A stretch of 64,000 nucleotides of DNA from Hexactinellida sp. DTS-2022 (lineage: Eukaryota; Porifera; Hexactinellida): positions 2,976,001-3,040,000 of the forward strand of contig JAPNXP010000009.1 of assembly GCA_028753945.1 (NCBI GenBank). The letters are read 5' to 3'. Within the stretch, counting starts at the first letter, position 1. Each line of letters opens with the position of its first letter. Shown here in pieces: positions 1 to 9,666 of the stretch. The position numbers were made by a program, and so were the translations under genes. The notes below the pieces were generated by a model. It searched no databases and was not told the origin of the DNA. It saw only the letters and a list, made by a program, of their open reading frames with translations.

Positions 1-539
1 CAAAGCTCTATCGGATTAAAAAAAACCTCAAACAAAACACTAAAAAAATATCTAGGTGAGGTAAGATTGTGAAATTGTACCCATACTTGTGTCCGTCAGT
101 CGATGTCAGAATATTTCCTATACATGGTTTATACTCTTCAGAATTGAATTCCATAATGTCCTATAAATTGCGAAATGATTTCAAAGTTAATTATGGGAAT
201 TCTTTTATAATGATAAGATGAATGGATATTTCTAGTAATCGATTCGCGAAAATCAAAATATTATGAAATTGCAATTGTGTGTACTGATTCATAACGTGTG
301 ATAATAGACAATGTTTGTTTTTCCTATACTACTAGTCCATGTTGCAAATAGATTTTGTATTTATCAATAATCACTTTTCGGACAAATGACAATATTCCAA
401 AATACGATTCGGACAAATGACAAATTACAAATTCGGACAAATGCATGCGCCTCAAATAATTAGATTAAATAAAATAAATATATATTTTATACATAATTGA
501 TAATTTATACATAATAAAAAAGGTCGTTAATTTCAAAGA
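1..539. other. No gene seen; short local repeat
   Basis: AT-rich non-coding sequence. The only structure I see is a phrase close to TTCGGACAAATGACAA, present three times with drift between about 376 and 445. No convincing ORF, RNA gene or transposon end. Confidence 0.4.
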
Positions 540-745
540 TGTTTCAAAGTAATGACAAACTTCAAATTGATCGATCGTTCCTTGTTGCTCTTAGCCACAT
601 GAAAAAGTTTTTTGAGACCTTGAGGCGTTGATGACAAGGCGAAGAAAATCAAAAATTGCAGCCTGTACCGAAAGAAATTCCCTTTGGAGGCACTACTAGT
701 TACCCAACTCCAAAGGGAAATGCGTCAGCACAGGCTGCAATTTTG
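540..745 (-). repeat. Dispersed hairpin repeat family B, copy 1
   Basis: This is a minus-strand copy of a repeat found again near 18.5, 19.4, 33.6 and 34.4 kb. Diagnostic parts are the phrase CTTGAGGCGTTGATGAC followed by a hairpin in which GCAGCCTGT and ACAGGCTGC flank a smaller pair around CTTTGGAGGCACTA. It has no coding capacity. It is a non-autonomous dispersed element whose class I cannot assign; no target duplication was found. Confidence 0.6.
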
Positions 746-1796
746 TATTTTGTATTTATTCTTAATTAAAGTAATGCATTTTTTACTCATTTATTGGTAA
801 TGGAATTTAGACAAGCAAAATTAATCTCAAAACTAAGCATAGTTACATACGTATTTAAAATGTCCAAAGATAATGTGAGATTATGCAGTATCTGAATATA
901 TCTGTCGCGAAGACCGATGGACTCATTAACATTAATCCTTAACAGTTTAACATCTCTAGACCAACATTTTAATTATTAATTGATAACAATGCATTCTTAA
1001 TGCGGGTAATTATTTTGCAAATAATGTAAAATAAGATCGTCAAAATTTCACAAATACTAATTTTTATCGCATGAAAGGTGTAGTAGTCAAAAATTAAATA
1101 TGTATAATAGTAATGAGAACTCACACTTTAATTCCAGGAGAATCGTCTCCTGTATAGACGTGCCACATTCCGCCCCCTTTATTTTGGGGTATTCTCATCT
1201 GCTGATTACCAGCTCCACCAGTTGGCCTCCTAATAATAGTTTTACACCAATAAATGTCGATAGTTGTTTGTTTGTTTGATTGTATATATAGCATATGTAT
1301 GTTGCAGTGTAAAGCCGTAAACACACAATAATTATTGTGTATGTACGAACAGATATAGTAAACAAACATAGTGTGCTCGAATACATAATGTCATTATGTT
1401 TTAAGAAAATTGATCAAAGATTATGGATGGAAACAAAAATGATTCGATGAGTAATAACATTACCTCCCAATAAGTAACTGAAAGAATTATAACTTTAGCT
1501 TACAGCTGGTAACAAATCAATTTTGGGCTTTTGTACAAGTGTAGTCCTATAATTAATACGACTGTCGATTAGAAAGTGTTGAGTACGTTCGCACGTTCTT
1601 ACTGAGAATAATAGTAATCAGTGTATATAATCGTGTAGAAGTAAATAGAACTAAAAACTAAGTGCTGTAAACTATACTAAAATAATAATGGATGAACTAA
1701 GCTAACTAACTAATGTCAACGTCTATGGATGGACAATAAACTTCTGACAGAAGTACTAAAAAAATTTTGATTCACAAATCTTGAGTTTGTAAAAGT
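746..1796. other. No gene seen
   Basis: AT-rich sequence upstream of the mariner remnant. Small ORFs here on the minus strand are low-complexity and lack homology I recognise. The 5' terminal inverted repeat of the mariner should lie here but I could not pair it with a 3' copy. Confidence 0.4.
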
Positions 1797-3640
1797 ATGG
1801 AAAAAGCAAAGAAAGGAAAACGTGGTTTACGTGGTTCCACTAGGTCGGGTAGAGAATTTATTGTAGAAATGCGAGAAGTTTATGGAGAGAATTGCCATTC
1901 CAAATCAACTGTCTAATGTGGATTAAACTTTTTCAAGATGGCTGGAGTACGGTTGATGACTACCAATACGCGGGCCGTCAGTATTCCACGAGACTCCAGG
2001 CGAATATCGAACAGATCTCTCGTATAGTTGATACAAATAGGCGTCTTACTGTCAGACAGTTAGAGGAGATCCTGGACATATCTCAAACTACTATACATTG
2101 CATTATAGTCGAGGACCTGAAATGAGCCGCGTTGTTTCTAGTGGGTGCCAAAACCTTTGACCGAATATAATAAGCGCCAACGGGTAGATATTTGTGGCCT
2201 CTCACTAAAATCATGGAGATAGGATATTCTCGAACGCCTAGTAACTGGAGACGAATCCTGGTTTCATTACTATGAACAGGAAACAAAATTGCTAATGAGT
2301 CAGTTGAAAAGACGTCATGGACGTACCTGACCAATCCTAAGCGCCAAAAAGACCGCCTGGAAGAAAATGGCCATCGTATTCTGGGATAGAGGGCATACTT
2401 ACAGTGGATGCGCCACTTTGGGGAACAGGTGGAACACACCAACATTAATTTGAAGCCTGTTCCCCACCTCAGTTGGGGCACAGGGTTCACCCGGTCCCCC
2501 TCTCCCGTCGCCCCTTCATACTCCAACCGATTGGCTCTACGATAAAACAACCATCAATAGCAATTAGGGATGGGACAGAGATCCGCATCCGCATCCGTAT
2601 CACCGGAACTCCGCATGATTTACCAACTCAGCCTTTACATCCGAATCCGCGGAGTTTAAAAATCTCGCATCCGCCTTACATCTGCATCCGCCGAGTTTAT
2701 GAATTTCACATCCGTCCCCTCACAATTACAGTCTGTCTCTCTAATAGTCCACTTCTCCACTTCCTTAATTGTCTAATATAATTTTGTTATTCATTACTAG
2801 TTTAATTGGACAGTTTTTGTATGTAATATTGTTCTTCTCTAATTATCCATTCTCTAAGTCCATTTCTCTTATAGTCTACTTCAGTTAATGTCTAAATGGG
2901 GACCCTTTGTCTACAGGTGAACTCTTAGAAAAACCAGAAAGGCCAGATATGCTTACTACTTACACAGTTCATACTCCCTAATAGTCTGCTGTGCATTCAT
3001 TTGCATGTGTTTGTGTGGGAATTAAACTTTTTTCGCCAAATCCCTGTTTCATATTACGAGAGTCCATTGTATAGTAATACATAGTAATAAAATATTGTAA
3101 AACTGAAAGCCAATAGGTTTGAGCGTAATGAAAACACCGCATCCGCGTAAGTAAAGATGAAAACTCCGCATCCGCATCCGAATCCGCGGAGTTAAAAATT
3201 TGGCATCCGCATGCACATCCGTATTCGCGGATGTGGAAAAATTCGCATCCGTCCCATCACTAAGAGCAATTATTAAAAAACCGAATTGGATGAACTTGGT
3301 CAGCCACCAAGCGTGAACGACGTGGGAACTAAGCAGGAAATTATCCTCACACTACTAGCTCCACATCAGTGCTGTAAATACCAATGCCATTAGACGTTTG
3401 GGTTTAGAATGTCTCCCGAACCCTGTACTGTCTATAGTCTAGATGCTCCAAGAGACTACTGGCAGTATGGAGAGATGAAAAGGCCCTATCGTGGAAAAAT
3501 ATTCATGGAGTTTAGTACCCAGATGTCGGTGGTAGAACTGTGGGAAAAGGGTACCCAAAGGAATTTGCGACACAGGCATTTGATAAACTTCCTGAAAGCT
3601 GGTACCGGCGCATAAAAGTAAAGGGGAGTACATTGAAAAT
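1797..3640 (+). pseudogene. Mariner-family (Tc1/mariner) transposase, decayed
   Basis: The reading begins at an ATG at 1797 and gives the N-terminal helix-turn-helix of a mariner transposase: the MREVYGENC phrase, then after a stop near 1917 and a frame change the WIKLFQDGW region, the GR linker, the second HTH with RRLTVRQLEE and the I(S)QTTIH recognition helix. The catalytic region survives as the stretch around VFWD near 2370 but in several frames with stops. The C-terminal piece (about 3560-3640, KLPESWYRRIKVKG) is in place beyond an inserted MITE. Family transposases are about 350 residues and cut and paste at TA. This copy has at least three frame breaks and a large insertion, so it is inactive. 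Confidence 0.85.
2565..3262. mobile_element. hAT-type MITE inserted in the mariner pseudogene
   Basis: The element opens with TAGGGATGGGAC and closes with GTCCCATCACTA, an inverted pair with one mismatch in 12. It is flanked by ATAGCAAT (2557-2564) and AGAGCAAT (3263-3270), an 8-bp duplication with one mismatch. Eight-base duplications and TAG(G/T)G termini are typical of hAT. Both subterminal regions are rich in repeats of GCATCCGCATCC and CGCGGAGTT, a pattern of clustered transposase-binding motifs. No coding sequence. It interrupts the mariner catalytic region and so is younger than that copy. Confidence 0.85.
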
Positions 3641-3644
3641 TTTG

Positions 3645-5257
3645 ATATTAATTTATATCAAAATATGTTACTCATTTTATCAAACTAGTCCAATTAATTA
3701 TTGAACAATTCTTGATACCTAGGAAAAATAAAAAATGTGCTTTCGATTTACTAATGTCGGGAAAAAAGTAAACTAATCAACTGAATGAAGCGAAAGATGC
3801 GGGTAGACGGTATAAGGCAAAATTTAATGATGAAAATCAATAAATTGATCGACTGGAATAAAGCCGATAAATACGATGATTGGAATTAGCCAAAATCCAG
3901 AATGGAACTAGCCCGAAAAATAATAATGTTTGGAATTAGACCGAAATACAATTTATTTTTCATATTCAAATGATATTAATTTGTAGTCCTTTAGCAACTT
4001 TGTAACACCAGTATGTGTCTGGATTCTTTTATCAGGTTTCTAGAATGTCAACTTAATATACCTAGTAGTATTATAAGTTTTGAGTAAGATACACTGTAAG
4101 ATACACTCACCTAACAAATGTATTCGTACCAATCAATAATTTGCGCCACAAATGGCAGATGACGAAAATATGTGCGAACTTCAAGTGTGTCTCATCAATA
4201 AAATCTGAAATATATTATATTTCAAGTTTTGTTAACAGCTAGTTATAATAAATGTTTGGGGCCATATTTATTAGACATTTCCAAAGTGGCCTGCATATTC
4301 CTACCATGTGCTACTAGTGGCACAGTGGCATAAATATTTAAGTGACTACAAGTTATCAACTAAGTGTAGAAATTGACAGCAAGAGTAATTCTAACATGTA
4401 GAAATCAAAACTGCATTCCACAGTGGGAATTTTCAGGGGTGTAAGTGGAAATAGGAAACTATGCTAGATAAACTCTAACTTTAGAATTATTGACATATAG
4501 GTTATCGGTAGCTGCAAACTGAATGGCATTATCAATCAAAAATGATGTACGTAGTCTCCTAAACGTAGTTCTAGGCAATTCATGTTAAATTTGTCATAAA
4601 TTATATTTTAGGTTTGTTAACAAATTTTTATTGTTCACCCATGATTATTGATTATATTTCTTGAACAAGGTATAATCTTTTCAAAAATACTAATATATAT
4701 GGTTCAAAGTTATTAAGTGATCCACGTCGCGCCTTTTCCCGCATTTAGAAACTTTTTATAAGAATATTACATTACCTAGGTTTTAGAGCTAGTAGAACCC
4801 AGTTTTGACAATATTGTTGAGATCTCAGTCACTAATTTTCCGACAGTTCAGCTCCCTGATAAACTTTAATTTATCAAATTGACAACGAATAGTTTGATAT
4901 TTTGGTCAGATTCTAATTCATCGTAATCCATAACTCACTGGATTCGAGTTAAGAAATTCAAAAGCTTCCTTGTTACGCACAAGAAATAATTATAATTGAA
5001 GGAGTATAAATTGTACTTGAATCACTATCTAAATAAATTAAATAATATTAAAAGAAAATATCTGTGGATAAATTTGGGCGGATCTGGAATTTTGTTTATA
5101 TTGAAGCTAAATATGTCTACTTTATATTAAAAACACAAAAAAACCCGCCGGAGCCTGGACACGATATTTCCCATCACCTTGAAGGAGGGGGACTAAGCAA
5201 GAATTTATATTTTCCGTTAGCCAAATCCAATATTCAATGTACTGATATGTTATTATG
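3645..5257. other. No gene seen
   Basis: AT-rich sequence with no ORF worth calling. Near 3880-3950 there are three diverged phrases of the type TGGAATTAGACCGA, resembling the units of the foldback at 20.8-21.5 kb. Confidence 0.4.
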
Positions 5258-5265
5258 ATATCTAA

Positions 5266-5842
5266 CAGGGCCGCCGAGAGGGGGGGGGGCAAGGGGGCAC
5301 AGTTGCCCCGGGGCCCGTGGGTCTAGGGGCCCCCGTGATAATTCCTAAACAAAGTTATTAGTTTAAGAATGTAAGTATAATGTCACCGCCAAATGCTGAC
5401 TTCAGATAATAAAATTGAATGATATATAGTTAACTCAAACTTAAATTATAAAGAGATAAGGAAATCGTGTAAATGAACATTTGGGTTTGGGAAAGGTTCC
5501 AGAGGGCTGTCAATGGAAAATTGGTCCCCGAAAAAACTGTCCTAGAACCATTTTCCCTGGAATTTTGGTCCAGGATCAATTTTGGGGCCCAATTTTCCAG
5601 TGACAGGCTTATTCATAAAATTTTTGGGTTCCAATATGGCGAAAATCGCCTAGGCTACTATTCTAGTAAATACGGTAACTAAATAAACAAAAACCTCAGA
5701 GGGACCATTTATCCAAAGAAGGACCAGATTTCCATGAAAGTTTTAGTTCCCCCGAACCAATTTTCCATGGGGACCAAATTTTCCATGACAGGCCCATCAT
5801 TGTTGTTTGCCCTGGGGCCCGCAAAACCTCTCGGCGGCCCTG
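5266..5842. mobile_element. hAT MITE, 577 bp, perfect 8-bp target duplication
   Basis: Terminal inverted repeats CAGGGCCGCCGAGAGG and CCTCTCGGCGGCCCTG match perfectly over 16 bp and continue as GC-rich pairs (runs of G inside the left end, GGGGCCC motifs inside both). The element is bounded on both sides by ATATCTAA (5258-5265 and 5843-5850). This is the hAT signature. The interior has short direct repeats around CCATTTTCC and CAATTTTCC but no transposase, so it is non-autonomous. The intact termini and duplication suggest a fairly recent insertion. Confidence 0.93.
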
Positions 5843-6929
5843 ATATCTAATATATATAATTAAACCATGTATATCAGAATATTCAAAAGGAAAGTAATTT
5901 CTCAAGAAGAGTGTTCTCAAAATCTGCAATGAAGCATAGTAACTTTCTTTAACCGCAAAAGAAATTCCAATTGTCAAAAATCTAATACTTTGAATAGTCA
6001 TAACAACCAAAATATTTCTTAGAACAGAATGAAATTATGGATTACTAGGTTTATTGATATTCTGAATTCAGTGGTAACCACGATTTCCACCTAGATTCCC
6101 ACTTAGTGGGGCAGCATAGCAAAATAATTGATCAATTTTTGATACAAGCATGAAAATTGGCACAGATATAGATAAATATATTATAAAAAGATATGGATAT
6201 GGAGGCATGACGAAATTTTAATATTTTCAAGATGGTGGCCAAAAATTGTCGTAAACTGTCGGACAAAAGCCAGCTCTCACGATTACTTGTTAAATGACCT
6301 CGTAGAGTGTTTATATGTGCATAGTTATTCTCAAATGACTGTGCGATGAAGAAAGAGGGGTCACTCGATAGGATAGAAACAATATTTGAGAATGGAATGT
6401 GTTACATTCCAGCGTTGTCAAGGAATGTCCTCCCTCCCAAACATGGTCATGTGACCCCTATAATGACTGGAAATCTTAGGCTGATTACGAATATCAGCAT
6501 TAAACATTGATTAAACTTCAATTGACAAAGTTAATTTGCTTTTGTATACATATATGTACTACAGTATAACTCGGTTAGTACGTACTTCGGCTTAGTAAGT
6601 ACTAATTTATTTAACCAATTAGTAATTTATATGTAACTCAATATAATGTAAAGTCAGTTAGTACTGTATAAATCAAATAATCACTTTTCGTGTCTTCTAT
6701 TTTCGGGTATTTTACAAATTGGTATCAGCCGGTGTTATTTGAATTCAAGATTCTTTGAAGCGTCCAAAAATTGTGTTCAATAGTAACCGGAAATTCGCAT
6801 TATACGTGTTCGTACTAATGAGGTTATATCGTATATTTGAATTTAATTAGTATTTATTTAGTTTAAGCGCTAAAAATATTTTAGGCGAGATTATTCAGGG
6901 GCTAAGGATTTTAAGAAACTACTGATGAA

Positions 6930-7090
6930 TCTATATTATTCAAACTCGACTGTTGTTTGTTTGTGTGTGTGTGTGTGTGTGTGTGACCAATGTGTGTGTT
7001 TGTTTGCCCAGGTTGCATTAAAGTGATGGGGGAATAGAAACTGCATTCATATAGGAGATAAAAACTAGCTTTATCCAGAATTCATATTAA
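6930..7090 (+). mobile_element. Helitron-like 5' fragment
   Basis: It opens A|TCTATATTATT and continues through the TGTTTGTTTG/(TG)n tract and the phrase TTAAAGTGATG..GAAACTGCATT, which matches the 5' part of the nested Helitron-like element at 21906. I could not find the 3' hairpin or CTRR-type end here, so this is probably a truncated copy. Confidence 0.5.
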
Positions 7091-7491
7091 CCGGAGTAAA
7101 ACCCATTGTAGCTTGTAGGGACCTGATTCTGTGGAACTATTTGTCGTCTTTTCCGCGAAATGGTATTAACCGTGTTCGCACTAACGAGATTCTACTGTAA
7201 TATGGAAATATCCGTTGTATATAAGATAGGTATTGGTGTCGAATCTGTCGATTAAACGTAGTCGACTCGCTTTATAGAGCCACCAGTTAATAGATTATAC
7301 CGCTTAATCGAGTAAAAGTTTCGCAAGATTTTTAAGACGGAATGACATTTTGACTCAGAATAGAAGTCGGTTAGTAACCCCTCGGGAGAGAAAATTTGTG
7401 CATATTATCCAAGTGTACGTACTAACTGACTTTACATTATATTGAGATACATATAAATTACTAATTGGTTAAATAAATTAGTACTTACTAA

Positions 7492-7618
7492 CATAGGCGT
7501 CGGAAATGGGCCCGCCGGGCCTTTTGGCAGCTCGGGCCGAAGGCTCCGGGGACGGCCCAATCGACCCCGGGGCCGCTACATTCACTGCCGGGTGGGCCGG
7601 GTGGGTCCGACGCCTATG
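7492..7618. mobile_element. Short GC-rich hAT MITE, 127 bp
   Basis: Termini CATAGGCGTCGG and CCGACGCCTATG are perfectly inverted and the element is flanked by CTTACTAA on both sides (7484-7491 and 7619-7626). The opposite foldback arm, which lacks the insert, supplies the empty site in inverse orientation and confirms both boundaries. The body is very GC-rich compared with its surroundings. Related ends occur at 15927-16187 and 36193-36490. Confidence 0.92.
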
Positions 7619-8126
7619 CTTACTAAGCCCATAGTACGAAATAACCGAGTTATACTGTAGTACATATATGTATACAAAAGCAAATTAACTTTGTCAATTG
7701 AAGTTTAATCAATGTTTAATGCTGATATTCGTAATCAGCATAAGATTTCCAGTCATTATAGGGGTCACATGACCATGTTTGGGAGGGAGGACATTCCTTG
7801 ACAACGCTGGAATGTAACACATTCCATTCTCAAATATTGTTTCTATCCTATCGAGTGACCCCTCTTTCTTCATCGCACAGTCATTTGAGAATAACTATGC
7901 GGATATAAACACTCTACTTGGTCATTTAACAAGTAATCGCGAGAGCGGGCTTTTGTCCGACACTTTCCGACAATTTTTGGCCGCCATCATGAAAATATTA
8001 AAATTTCGGGATGCCCCCATATCCATATCTTTTTATAATATATTTATCTAAGTCTGTGCCAATTTTCATGCTTGTATCAAAAATTGAACAATTCACTCCA
8101 ATATGGCTGTTATGCTGCCCCACTAA

Positions 8127-9040
8127 CTGTGCATTCTTGACTATAAATTGGGAACACTTTTGTCCTAAACAAGAAACAAATATTTAATGAGCTCACTATC
8201 TAGTTAATAGGGTTACACTTTAAAACAATTAATCATGATCAAAATGTTGGTGAATCTATAAAATAAATTGGAAATTATTGATTTATACGAATATTTTCGG
8301 TAAGTGTATGTTGGTAAGATGAAAAATACATCAATTAACCCAGGATAACTTAGGAAAGCAAGTCTCTAGCATAAACTTCAATTTTTGCTTAAAAGGTGTC
8401 GAAAATCTTATTTTCAACGCCTTTGCGGAAAACCTGAATCACCGCGGAATTATCTCAATTTTATCCACATTTATTTTTAACACATTTAAAGTTAGCAGGT
8501 GCTCCTCCATGAACTTTTCAAATTTTCATTTTTTTGTTTTTTGGGAAGATTAATATTTGTATTAGAACTATGGGAGGATCTCGCGATTTGGTGCTACCAA
8601 ATAAATTACTTCAAATTTATGAGCTTGGATGAAATCTTGAGTATGTATATTATGGTGGTGCAAAAAAAAACACTAAGTAAACAAGAACAAATGAACCAGT
8701 AGCGGTGAATGCCGCTTAAAATAACTGACTCAACAAGTGAGTCAGTCGTCAAATTATACAAAATTAAGAATAATAGAATAAATATTGCTGACCTGATATT
8801 CCTCACAGTTCCTTTAGGCGAAGCTGCTGTTGGACGTCTTGTAACGCTGGAAGAAGCTGTAACACTACTAGTAGATCCCTATACATGAATTAACATGTTT
8901 ATAAATAAATACATATGGGTTGGGTTTAAAAATGTTATAAACTAAAGTGTGAGTACTTCAGATCATTTTGGCGGGAGTCTAACTTAATATCAAAAAGAGA
9001 GAGGTTGAAATGGGCGAAATTTCATTTTAATAATAGATAA
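8127..9040. other. No gene seen
   Basis: AT-rich stretch between the foldback and the MULE element. The ORFs of 60-70 codons around 8.5-8.8 kb are hydrophobic, low-complexity and overlap on opposite strands; I do not believe either. Confidence 0.4.
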
Positions 9041-9666
9041 AATAAGACGATTTGCCCCCGGATGAGCGAAACTTTGGTGAGGGAATCCTTTTTGAGCGAA
9101 ATCTCTCTGGGCGAAATCCATTTAAGCGAAACATTTTTGGGCGAAATCCATCTAAGCGAAGCATTTTAGAGGGAAATCCTTCTAAACGAAACCTTTTTCA
9201 TTGGAACCATTTTTAAACAAAGTTTTATTGGTCTAAGGTGTTTATGTAAAATATCGTTCAGTTAACTTAACTATAAATACAACATGTTTCACCAATTATT
9301 TTCGTTTTATCCATTCCTTATGGCAACAAGATATGAAACTACTTAAGGATTCCCGGCTTTAAGTTTCGAAGGCTATTCTTATAGATTTGATAGAACTTTG
9401 TCTAACAATTCTAAGAAACGATGGCGCTGTCGTACTAGGGACTGCAATGGTTGTCTTTATACAGCTAATAATCAGGTAAACAGTGTTATCGAAACCAAAA
9501 CGCCCCATCGGGAACATCGTATCGCGGATCCAGAAGGGAGATGCATAGAAAAGGTTGTATCTGATCTTAAGACAAGAGTGAGGAATGAGCCAACAGCGAT
9601 AACATGCCTAAATGATGAGGCTGCTGGCACTCTTTCTGCTAATGCTTCACGTTTTCCACTCTTTAG

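Larger units (their letters stand above)
6562..7657. mobile_element. TA-flanked, Tigger/pogo-like non-autonomous element
   Basis: It begins CAGTATAACTCGGTTA after TA (6560-6561) and ends with the inverse, CCGAGTTATACTG, before TA (7658-7659). The inverted ends extend about 100 bp (to about 6665, and from about 7418). TA duplications and CAGT..ACTG ends are typical of the pogo/Tigger branch of Tc1/mariner. No transposase ORF is present. It sits at the exact centre of the surrounding foldback and itself holds a hAT MITE in its right arm and a Helitron-like fragment in the middle. Confidence 0.75.
6103..8126. repeat. Large foldback (inverted) repeat, about 460-bp outer arms
   Basis: The left arm (about 6103-6561) reads as the reverse complement of the right arm (about 7658-8126), starting from the outer TTAGTGGGGCAGCATA pair. 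The arms are nearly identical apart from scattered substitutions and a small indel at the outer right end. Removing the element at 6562-7657 would leave the arms meeting at a perfect TA-centred palindrome with no spacer. No target duplication was found at the outer ends and no protein is encoded. Confidence 0.85.

Noticed and set aside
2083-2550. Minus-strand ORF of 155 codons over the mariner
   Set aside because: It is the antisense of the mariner transposase remnant, in which the plus strand shows family motifs.
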